Position numbers and translations under genes: made by a program. From assembly GCA_029932895.1 (NCBI GenBank), contig JAOZPF010000036.1, positions 1 through 14,921 on the forward strand: a stretch of 14,921 nucleotides of DNA, read 5' to 3'. The notes under the pieces were generated by a model. That model had not been told where the DNA came from, did no database searches, and was given only the letters and a program-made list of their open reading frames with translations. This document shows, piece by piece, positions 6,757-12,902 of this stretch. This DNA is from Anaerolineae bacterium (lineage in GTDB: Bacteria; Chloroflexota; Anaerolineae; B4-G1; DUEL01). How positions within the stretch are numbered: position 1 is the stretch's first letter; each line of letters opens with the position of its first letter.

Positions 6757-9612
6757 ATGACCAAGCAAGTATCTCTGCCCTGGCCCGAGCCAGCCCTCGA
6801 TGATACCCAGCCCACGCCGCCGCCTAGCCCGAACGACGTGGAGACTGGGCCGCTGCCGTGGGAGGCGGGGGAGCCGACCGACTCGGCGCCGCGCACACCC
6901 ACGGGGATGACCCCCACGGCGGGGCTTCCACGCCCGGTCCCTCCACCTTCTCGGACCGGTTATATCCCCCCCCCGCCTCCCGCGCCCGCTGTCCCTCGCT
7001 CCTCCAGGCGTGGGGGTAGATTGGTGCGGTGGTTCTTTCTTGCCTCTCTGGCTATCGTCGTCCTCTTTTTCCTCGCCTTTGCCGCCGTCATCACCGGCTA
7101 TGCTGTCATCGCGGCCCGGCTCCCGCCGCCAGAAGAGTTGATCAACCGCCAGTCGGTCTTTGTCAGTTCCAAGATCTATGACCGGAACGGCGCCCTTCTC
7201 TATGAGGTCATCGACCCCCAGGGAGGGCGGCGGACCCATGTGGCGCTGGAGCGCATCTCGCCTTACCTGCAGCAGGCGACGATCGCTACCGAGGACGCCG
7301 ACTTTTACCGCCACCCCGGGTTCGACCCCATCGCCATGCTCAAAATGATCCGCCGCAACCTGGTCGCTGGCGAGATCGTCTCCGGTGGCTCTACCATCAC
7401 CCAACAATTGGCTCGTAACCTCCTCCTCTCCCCTGAGGAACGGGTGCAACGAACTGCCTGGCGCAAGATCAAAGAGATCGTCCTGGCCTACGAGATCACC
7501 CGCCGCTACCCGCGCGATACAATCCTCGAAATTTATTTGAACGAGAACAACTATGGCAATCTGGCCTACGGTGTCCAGGCGGCGGCGGAGACCTATTTTG
7601 GCGTGGATGCAGCGGACCTGACGCTGGGCCAGGCTTCCTTCCTGGCCGGCCTGCCCCAGTCACCTGCCACCTACGATGTGTTCAGCGGCGGGCGGGACCG
7701 GGCGCTGGCCCGCCAGCAGGATGTCCTGCGACTGATGGTCGCTCAGGGATATATCAGCCAGGCCGAGGCCGCCGCCGCTGCTGCCGAGATGGCGGCCTAC
7801 GAGTTCACCCCCCCCGTCTCCACCGATGTCATCCCGGCCCCCCACTTTGTCGTCTATGTGCGGCAGGTGATGGAGGCCACTTACGGCCCCGAATCACTCT
7901 ACCGTGGCGACGGCTACCATATCTATACCACCCTCGATCTGGACCTGCAGCAGGAGGCGGAGCAGATCGTGGCCGAACACGTCGCCGCTCTGGCCGAGCG
8001 AGATGCCACCAACGGCGCGCTGGTCGCTATCGAGCCGTCCACTGGTCACATCCTGGCTATGGTCGGCAGCGCCGACTTTTACAACGAGGCGATCGACGGC
8101 CAGGTGAACGTGGCGCTGCGGGAACGGCAACCCGGCTCCTCCATCAAACCGCTGACCTACCTCGCCGCCTTTGAGCAGGGCTGGACCCCAGCCACGCTTA
8201 TTTGGGACCTGGAGACCGAGTTTCCCGACGGCGCTAACCCGCCCTACGTGCCGCGGAATTATGACGATCGCTTCCACGGCCCGGTGCTGGTGCGCGCTGC
8301 GCTGGCCAACTCGTACAACATCCCCGCCGTCAAGGCGCTCCAGTTCATCGGCGTGGACGCGCTGCAAGAGATGGCGGCCCGCCTGGGGATCACCACCCTC
8401 ACCCGTGATGACTACGGCCTCAGCCTGACCCTGGGCGGGGGCGAGGTCAGGCTGCTGGAGATGACTGGGGCTTATGCCACCTTGGCCAACGGCGGCGTGC
8501 GTGTAGAGCCCAGCCCCATCCTCCGCATCGAGGATAGCTATGGCAATGTCTTGGTCGATAACAGCCAGCCGCAGGGAGAGCAGGTCGTCCGGCCAGAATT
8601 GGTCTATCTGATCACTTCCATCCTCTCCGACCGGGAGGCCCGCTGCCCGGCCTTTGGCTGCCCCAACGCGCTGGAACTGACACGCCCGGCAGCGGCCAAG
8701 ACCGGCACTACTAACGATTACCGGGATGCCTGGACCCTCGGCTACACGCCCGACCTGGCGGTGGGGGTCTGGGTGGGTAATTCCGACAACAGCCCCATGA
8801 TCAATCTGCCCGGCTCGCTGGGTGCTGGCCCCATCTGGCACGACTTTATGGAGGCGGCATTGGCTGGCAGCCCGGTGCACGAGTTCGAGCGGCCGGAGGG
8901 GATCGTGGAGATGGAAATCTGTGCCGACTCTGGCGCGCAGCCCACCCAGTACTGCCCCCGCCGTCGCACCGAGCTATTTGCCGCCGACCAGCCTCCTCTG
9001 GGCCCCGAATACGACTGGTACCAGGCCTGCTCCGACCTTGGCGGGCAGGTGATGGTGGTCATCCGGGACCCGCAGGGGTGGGAGTGGGCACAGGGCCAGG
9101 ACTGGCACGGCCTTCCCCTGGCCCCGCTGGGAAGCTGCGCCGCCAGCGAGCCCACCCAGTCTCAGGTGCAGATCACTGCGCCAGCCCCCGGCTCCACTGT
9201 CAACGGGGTGGTGACCGTCATCGGCACGGTGATGCTGCCCGATTTCGACCAGTACACGGTGCAGTACGGCGTTGGCTCCGATCCCCAGGGCTGGGGCTGG
9301 GTCAGCGGGCCGCACCTCTCACCGGTGCAAAATGGCCGGCTGACCGAGTGGGATACCACCCACCTCTCCCCCGGTCTCTACACGCTGCGCGTGATGGCGT
9401 GGGACAAGGAGGGACGTTCTTTCGAGGGGCGGGTGCAGGTTCTCGTGGGTGCGCCGACAGTGGTGCCGACCGCTACCTCCATCCCTACCGCCACCCCCGC
9501 GCCGACAGTTGCGCCTACCGACACGCCGCTGCCCACTTTGACCCCGACGCTGGAACCGAGCCCCACTATAGTTGTGACGCCCGTTTCGCCGTTGCCGACG
9601 CCATCCCCCTGA
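6757..9612 (+). CDS. Class A penicillin-binding protein (glycosyltransferase-transpeptidase) with C-terminal extension
   Basis: A bifunctional peptidoglycan synthase of the PBP1A type, 951 residues, anchored in the cytoplasmic membrane with its enzyme domains outside. In order: a Pro-rich cytoplasmic tail (1-85), a transmembrane helix (about 92-120), a GT51 glycosyltransferase with catalytic Glu179 in TEDADFYRHPGFD, GGSTITQQLARN (210-221) and EIYLNENNYG, then a transpeptidase with nucleophile Ser461 (SSIK), SYN (519-521) and KTGTT (648-652). The C-terminus adds a beta-sandwich-like domain (about 804-898, starting VQITAPAPGSTVNG) and a Thr/Pro-rich tail (901-951) reminiscent of Chloroflexota surface proteins. 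The predicted mRNA is leaderless, so ATG 6757 is read without a Shine-Dalgarno. It stops 33 nt before the converging lipA stop, with no obvious terminator between. Confidence 0.95.
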   Translation: MTKQVSLPWPEPALDDTQPTPPPSPNDVETGPLPWEAGEPTDSAPRTPTGMTPTAGLPRPVPPPSRTGYIPPPPPAPAVPRSSRRGGRLVRWFFLASLAIVVLFFLAFAAVITGYAVIAARLPPPEELINRQSVFVSSKIYDRNGALLYEVIDPQGGRRTHVALERISPYLQQATIATEDADFYRHPGFDPIAMLKMIRRNLVAGEIVSGGSTITQQLARNLLLSPEERVQRTAWRKIKEIVLAYEITRRYPRDTILEIYLNENNYGNLAYGVQAAAETYFGVDAADLTLGQASFLAGLPQSPATYDVFSGGRDRALARQQDVLRLMVAQGYISQAEAAAAAAEMAAYEFTPPVSTDVIPAPHFVVYVRQVMEATYGPESLYRGDGYHIYTTLDLDLQQEAEQIVAEHVAALAERDATNGALVAIEPSTGHILAMVGSADFYNEAIDGQVNVALRERQPGSSIKPLTYLAAFEQGWTPATLIWDLETEFPDGANPPYVPRNYDDRFHGPVLVRAALANSYNIPAVKALQFIGVDALQEMAARLGITTLTRDDYGLSLTLGGGEVRLLEMTGAYATLANGGVRVEPSPILRIEDSYGNVLVDNSQPQGEQVVRPELVYLITSILSDREARCPAFGCPNALELTRPAAAKTGTTNDYRDAWTLGYTPDLAVGVWVGNSDNSPMINLPGSLGAGPIWHDFMEAALAGSPVHEFERPEGIVEMEICADSGAQPTQYCPRRRTELFAADQPPLGPEYDWYQACSDLGGQVMVVIRDPQGWEWAQGQDWHGLPLAPLGSCAASEPTQSQVQITAPAPGSTVNGVVTVIGTVMLPDFDQYTVQYGVGSDPQGWGWVSGPHLSPVQNGRLTEWDTTHLSPGLYTLRVMAWDKEGRSFEGRVQVLVGAPTVVPTATSIPTATPAPTVAPTDTPLPTLTPTLEPSPTIVVTPVSPLPTPSP

Positions 9613-9645
9613 GTTGTTCGGAGGGCGGTGGGACGCTGACCTGCT

Positions 9646-10536
9646 CTACCCGGCCGGCGATTGCTCTCTCAACAGCGCGACCTGCGCCCCGGCGTGAAAG
9701 GAGCTGCGCACCAGCGGCGCGCTCTCTACCCAGCGAAAACCCATCGCCAGCCCTCGCTCCCGCAGGTCCGCAAACTCGGCTGGGGTGTAGTAACGGTCGA
9801 TGTTCAGGTGACGGCGGGTTGGTTGGAGGTATTGGCCCACCGTCAGGATGTCCACGTCCACCTGCCGCAGGTCGGCCATCACTGCCAGCACCTCCTCCAC
9901 GCTCTCGCCCATTCCCACCATCAGCCCGCTCTTGGTCAGCACCCTTGGTTGCAGCCGCCTGGCGTTCTCCAGCACTCCCAGCGACCAGTCGTACCGGTTG
10001 CGCGGCTGTACGTGGGCAAAGAGGCGCGGCACGGTCTCGACGTTGTGGTTGAGGATGTCGGGTTGGGCCTCCATTACCACGCGCAACGGGTCCAGTTCGC
10101 CCTGGAAATCGGGGATCAGCACCTCGACCGTGCAGCCGGGTTGGAGGTCGCGTATCTGGTGGATGACGGCAGCAAAAACCGACGCGCCGCCGTCGGGGAG
10201 GTCGTCCCGGGTGACGGAGGTGATGACGGCGTGGCGCAGCTCCATCGCCCGCACCGCCTCCGCCACGCGCCGTGGCTCGTCCGGATCGAGAGGGGCGGGG
10301 CGGCCGCTGTGGATGTTGCAGAAGCGACAGTTGCGGGTGCAGGTGTCGCCCAGGATGAGGAAGGTGGCGGTGCGATGGGACCAGCACTCGCCGATGTTGG
10401 GGCAGTTGGCCTCCTCGCAGACGGTGTGGAGCTGCTTGGCCCGCATCAAGCGCTTGAGTTGGTGGTACGCTGCGCTATCGCGGGGCGGTACCCGCAGCCA
10501 CTCGGGACGGCGGCGGGATGTGTGGTTGGTCGTCAT
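9646..10536 (-). CDS. lipA: Lipoyl synthase
   Basis: A radical-SAM enzyme that inserts two sulfurs into octanoyl groups on lipoate-dependent protein domains, completing lipoate synthesis. It has 296 residues, normal for the family. The auxiliary 4Fe-4S cluster motif is C40, C45, C51 (CEEANCPNIGEC) and the radical-SAM cluster is C66, C70, C73 (CTRNCRFC). Further hallmarks are TSVTRDDLPDGGA, NHNVETVPRL, KSGLMVGMGE, TVGQYLQPT and the near-C-terminal RSSFHA. ATG 10536 lies 4 nt after the stop of the upstream response-regulator gene with no clear Shine-Dalgarno, suggesting translational coupling. The octanoyltransferase lipB is not in the window. Confidence 0.97.
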   Translation of the reverse strand: MTTNHTSRRRPEWLRVPPRDSAAYHQLKRLMRAKQLHTVCEEANCPNIGECWSHRTATFLILGDTCTRNCRFCNIHSGRPAPLDPDEPRRVAEAVRAMELRHAVITSVTRDDLPDGGASVFAAVIHQIRDLQPGCTVEVLIPDFQGELDPLRVVMEAQPDILNHNVETVPRLFAHVQPRNRYDWSLGVLENARRLQPRVLTKSGLMVGMGESVEEVLAVMADLRQVDVDILTVGQYLQPTRRHLNIDRYYTPAEFADLRERGLAMGFRWVESAPLVRSSFHAGAQVALLREQSPAG

Positions 10537-10540
10537 TGAG

Positions 10541-10903
10541 CTACGAGGTGATCATGCGCTTGGCTAGGTCCCGCAACTGCGCGAGGCCGACGGGCTTGAC
10601 GAGGACCAGGTCGGCCGACTCACGGAGGCTCTCTGCCCCGCGCGCGTCGGCGGTGACGATGATGACGTGCGTCCCCGCCAGGCGCTGCTCGGCGCGAACG
10701 TAGTGCAGGATGTCTCCCCCCTGTACCTCGGGTAGGTGCAGGTCCAACACGAGGACATCTGGCGTGATGGCAGCCAACCGTTCCATAGCCACATCGCCAG
10801 TCAGGGCGGTCTCGGTCTCGAACCCGGCCATCTGCAGGGCCATGGAGAAAAAGTCAGCTATCTCTTCCGTATCCTCAACGATCAGTGCCAATGGGGTGTT
10901 CAA
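10541..10903 (-). CDS. Stand-alone response-regulator receiver protein (second of tandem pair)
   Basis: A 120-residue CheY-like receiver with no output domain. The acidic pocket is E10-D11, the phospho-acceptor Asp54 (VLDLHLP), the switch Thr84 (IIVTA) and the conserved Lys103 (LVKP). The start is TTG at 10903: GAGGAGGGGGC lies just before it and overlaps the stop codon of the preceding receiver gene, 10 nt away. It is clearly a paralogue of the upstream gene, with the same spacing of all key residues and shared segments such as MERL, GDIL, LVKP and QLRDLA. No histidine kinase is in the window, so partner and output are unknown. Confidence 0.9.
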   Translation of the reverse strand: MNTPLALIVEDTEEIADFFSMALQMAGFETETALTGDVAMERLAAITPDVLVLDLHLPEVQGGDILHYVRAEQRLAGTHVIIVTADARGAESLRESADLVLVKPVGLAQLRDLAKRMITS

Positions 10904-10913
10904 AGCCCCCTCC

Positions 10914-11291
10914 TCACTCGCCCGGCGACAGGCTTGAGCATAGGCGTACAGCTAGATCGCGCAACTGGGAAAAGTCGAGTGGTTTGACTAGGATCAGATC
11001 GGCCTTGTCTTGGAGCACCTCGGCAGCCCGCACGCCAGCGGTGACGACGATGACGCGCGTTTCCTTGAGCCGCTCGTCGGAGCGGATCCGCTCCAGAATG
11101 TCCGCCCCTCCTACGTTGGGCAGGTAGAGGTCCAGCACCACCAGGTCCGGATTCAGAACCTCCAGCCGCTCCATGCCGATGTCGCCGGCCAGAGCGATCT
11201 CGGTGTCAAAACCCGCGCCCCCCAGCGTCATGGCAAAGAGCTCGGCAAGATCGTTATCGTCCTCAATGATCAGTGCAAACAACTTGCCCAA
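10914..11291 (-). CDS. Stand-alone response-regulator receiver protein (first of tandem pair)
   Basis: A 125-residue CheY-like receiver: E10-D11-D12, phospho-acceptor Asp54 in VVLDLYLP, Thr84 in VVTA and Lys103 in LVKP are all present, so it should be phosphorylatable. There is no DNA-binding or enzymatic output domain. The start is TTG at 11291, with GGAGG 7 nt upstream. It is first in a three-gene minus-strand transcript with the second receiver and lipA, driven by the promoter at 11345-11373. Stand-alone receivers serve as phosphorelay intermediates or as allosteric partners; which applies here cannot be told. Confidence 0.9.
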   Translation of the reverse strand: MGKLFALIIEDDNDLAELFAMTLGGAGFDTEIALAGDIGMERLEVLNPDLVVLDLYLPNVGGADILERIRSDERLKETRVIVVTAGVRAAEVLQDKADLILVKPLDFSQLRDLAVRLCSSLSPGE

Positions 11292-11344
11292 CCCGCTGCC
11301 TCCTATTCGCTATCCCCCGCTACCGCCTGGCATCTACGCCTCTT

Positions 11345-11373
11345 ATAATACTGCTTTTGGAGCTAGAATGCAA
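11345..11373 (-). promoter_or_regulatory. Promoter of the receiver-receiver-lipA operon
   Basis: On the minus strand TTGCAT (11373-11368), a 17-bp spacer and TATTAT (11350-11345) form a good sigma70-type promoter. The expected start near 11338 gives a leader of about 47 nt to the TTG start. Confidence 0.6.
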
Positions 11374-11427
11374 ATAAGTCGGGTGCGCTTCAGTTTGGGG
11401 GCGAGTTCTGGCATAATAGAATCACAC

Positions 11428-11456
11428 TTGACAAAGGGTAGCAAGGATGCTAAACT
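11428..11456 (+). promoter_or_regulatory. Promoter of the toxin-antitoxin operon
   Basis: TTGACA (11428-11433), 17 bp, TAAACT (11451-11456) form a sigma70-type promoter with a perfect -35. The predicted start is near 11463, inside the adjacent 30-bp palindrome, so antitoxin bound to that palindrome would block initiation. Confidence 0.65.
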
Positions 11457-11482
11457 ATTATAGCGTATACGCTATAATAGTT
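11453..11482. promoter_or_regulatory. 30-bp perfect palindrome, probable antitoxin operator
   Basis: The 15-base arm AACTATTATAGCGTA (11453-11467) is followed without spacer by its exact reverse complement (11468-11482). It overlaps the -10 and start site of the toxin-antitoxin promoter. XRE-type HigA antitoxins bind palindromes in this position to repress their own operon. Binding here is inferred from location and symmetry. Confidence 0.8.
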
Positions 11483-11504
11483 GTTGCGAACGAGAACTTG
11501 GGGT

Positions 11505-11861
11505 ATGGGACAGACTGAGTGGGAAATCGAGTTCTACGTCAGGCCCGGTGGTCGTTGTCCCACCACGGAGTTTTGGGGCTGTTTGATTCGGCAGGATGTC
11601 GTTTTCATCAACAAGGCCATCAAAAGACCGGAGAGATACGGCAGGGAGTTGCAACGTCCTTACGTTGCTCCTTTGAGGGACGGCATATGGGAGTTGCGCG
11701 TGCGTACTCACCACGGCCAGTATCGCTTGTTCTATTTCTTCTGCTTCAGCAACAAGTTCGTCTTTACGCATGGGATTATCAAAAAAGCGGACAAGGTCGC
11801 AGGCTCGGAAATCGACAGAGCGGTGGAGTACAAGAACGATTATTTAGCCAGACATTCGTAG
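11505..11861 (+). CDS. RelE-superfamily toxin, Gp49/HigB type
   Basis: A 118-residue protein with the pattern of the phage-derived Gp49-like (HigB) toxins: an N-terminal strand WEIEFYVRPGGRCPTTEF, then the diagnostic block RPYVAPLRDGIWELRVRTHHGQYRLFYFF, FTHGIIKKADKV, and the C-terminal helix EIDRAVEYKNDYL. Relatives are ribosome-associated mRNA interferases that stop translation when free of antitoxin. ATG 11505 is preferred; an in-frame TTG at 11481 lies within the operator palindrome. The ATG has only a weak GGGG ahead of it, while the antitoxin has a strong site, which would keep antitoxin in excess. Its stop is 10 nt before the antitoxin start. Toxin-first order is typical of HigBA. Activity is not shown by sequence alone. 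Confidence 0.87.
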   Translation: MGQTEWEIEFYVRPGGRCPTTEFWGCLIRQDVVFINKAIKRPERYGRELQRPYVAPLRDGIWELRVRTHHGQYRLFYFFCFSNKFVFTHGIIKKADKVAGSEIDRAVEYKNDYLARHS

Positions 11862-11871
11862 AGGAGTAGGG

Positions 11872-12645
11872 ATGAAATTCCAAGAGTATCTGAAGGATAT
11901 TGAGCAAGACGCCGAGTACGCGAAGGCGGAGAGGGAGCTAAAGGTGCTGCTTGATCTTGCCGACGAGGTGCTTGATCTGCGTCTGGAGCGAGGGTGGTCC
12001 CAATCAGAACTCGCCCGACGCGCCGGCACCAGGCAGGCCAATATCTCTCGTGTCGAGAGCGGTCTGGCCAATCCCACCGTCAAGTTTCTCCAAAAGCTCG
12101 CCCAAGCCTTTGACACAGAGCTGGTTGTTCGACTGCGGCCTCGGCAATCGGAGGAACATGCAAGAGTCGTTTACGTTCCATACATGGACCAACCCGCATT
12201 GTATCCGCTTCAACTAGTGGATGTCCGACTCTACGAGGCAACAATAGAGCGCTACGAGCCGGTTGAAGAGACCGAGCCTCAGGAGGAGGTGAAGGGGTTA
12301 CCCGTGGGGATCAATCTTAAAGTAGTCCGTCACTCCTCGCGACGTGTCTCTGTGTTTTTGGAGATCAATGTCAGTGGCCCCAAGGCTCATGCCCCCGAGT
12401 TCCATCTGCGTTTTGTGCTGGAAGGTCTCTTTGATGCCCTCGTTGACCTTGATGAGATAGACGAGGAGTCGTGGAAAGAGTTCGAGGATATCTCGGCGAT
12501 CACGCTGCTATGGCCATATGCGCGCGAGTATACAGGCAACTTTGCCCGGCGCATGCGCGCAGATGTACCTGTTCTGCCAACATTGAACCGATTGAGTATG
12601 AGCAGGTTGGAGATGGAGGAAGCGGCGAGTAGTGATGATGGATAG
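11872..12645 (+). CDS. HigA-type XRE antitoxin fused to a SecB-like chaperone domain
   Basis: A 257-residue protein, more than twice the length of ordinary HigA antitoxins. Residues 1-30 form a charged helix typical of Gp49-partner antitoxins. Residues 31-88 are an XRE/Cro-like helix-turn-helix (LERGWSQSELARRAGTRQAN, ISRVESGLANPTVKFLQKLA). Residues 89-111 form a linker rich in Tyr, Pro and Val. Residues 112-245 resemble SecB: strands YPLQLVDVRLYEATIERYEP, VGINLKVVRH, RRVSVFLEINVSG and FHLRFVLEGLF, an acidic stretch, then LLWPYAREYTGNFARRM and VPVLPTLNRLSM, matching the SecB signature ILFPYARE...FP.LNL. In known toxin-antitoxin-chaperone systems the SecB-like protein is a separate third gene; here it appears fused. 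AGGAG 7 nt before ATG 11872 fixes the start. The HTH call is firm; the SecB call rests on motif resemblance. Confidence 0.85.
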   Translation: MKFQEYLKDIEQDAEYAKAERELKVLLDLADEVLDLRLERGWSQSELARRAGTRQANISRVESGLANPTVKFLQKLAQAFDTELVVRLRPRQSEEHARVVYVPYMDQPALYPLQLVDVRLYEATIERYEPVEETEPQEEVKGLPVGINLKVVRHSSRRVSVFLEINVSGPKAHAPEFHLRFVLEGLFDALVDLDEIDEESWKEFEDISAITLLWPYAREYTGNFARRMRADVPVLPTLNRLSMSRLEMEEAASSDDG

Positions 12646-12691
12646 TTTGCACTGAGGACAGGATAGCCGCCCGTCTGAGGTGGGGAACCCA

Positions 12692-12731
12692 GGGTGACGC
12701 TTATAGAGCGTCACCCCCTTTTTTGTTTTTT
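12692..12731 (+). terminator. Rho-independent terminator of the toxin-antitoxin operon
   Basis: GGGTGACGC (12692-12700), a 7-base loop and GCGTCACCC (12708-12716) give a perfect 9-bp stem followed by CC and a TTTTTTGTTTTTT tract. It lies 47 nt after the antitoxin stop and closes the operon. Confidence 0.92.
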
Positions 12732-12783
12732 GTGGAGGTACAGGATGACCGCTTCGGTGGCAATGGTATCATTTTTCTGGCAA

Positions 12784-12845
12784 GCGGGTAGAGCAGCTGG
12801 CTGAAAATCAGCGAGTCGACAGTTCAAATCTGTCCCTCGGCACCA
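12784..12845 (+). pseudogene. 5'-truncated tRNA-Phe(GAA) remnant, possible integrase attachment-site copy
   Basis: The 3' four-fifths of a tRNA are present: D-loop and 3' D-stem (GGGTAGAGC), anticodon stem-loop GCTGG-CTGAAAA-TCAGC with anticodon GAA, a 5-base variable loop, T-arm GACAG-TTCAAAT-CTGTC, the 3' acceptor strand CCTCGGC (12835-12841), discriminator A and encoded CCA. The matching 5' acceptor (GCCGAGG) and the 5' D-stem (GCTC) are absent; the bases expected there (about 12769-12783) read CATTTTTCTGGCAA and cannot pair. It is therefore not a functional tRNA as it stands. Such 3' fragments are typical of the duplicated tRNA end left by integrase-mediated insertion. Decay of an old tRNA gene is the alternative. 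Confidence 0.7.
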
Positions 12846-12872
12846 AAAGGCCCGCCCCATCCGGGGCGGGCC
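12845..12872 (-). terminator. Terminator of the LysM surface-protein gene
   Basis: GGCCCGCCCC (12849-12858), loop ATCC and GGGGCGGGCC (12863-12872) make a perfect 10-bp stem. On the minus strand it is followed by TTTT and lies 30 nt past the stop codon of the surface-protein gene. The T-run is short, but the stem is very stable. Confidence 0.7.
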
Positions 12873-12902
12873 TCGCTTGTCGGTTGGTGGTCTACACCGA
12901 GG

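Noticed and set aside
6565..7015. 14-bp direct repeat CCAGGCGTGGGGGT (near 6565 and near 7002)
   Set aside because: Only two copies, one within the PBP coding region; plausible by chance in GC-rich sequence.
6637..7449. Long minus-strand open frame (270 codons) opposite the PBP gene start
   Set aside because: Composition is Gly/Arg/Pro-rich without domain features, and it lies antisense to clearly coding GT51 sequence and over the PBP promoter.
7894..8880. Long minus-strand open frame (328 codons) inside the PBP gene
   Set aside because: Antisense shadow of the transpeptidase domain in GC-rich DNA; no recognisable motif.
9661..10539. Plus-strand open frame (292 codons) opposite lipA
   Set aside because: Exact antisense of lipA, His/Gln/Val-rich without fold signals, while lipA carries all radical-SAM hallmarks.
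12769..12845. Intact functional tRNA gene
   Set aside because: No 5' strand pairs with the acceptor CCTCGGC at the required distance; the bases there are AT-rich and the 5' D-stem is missing too.
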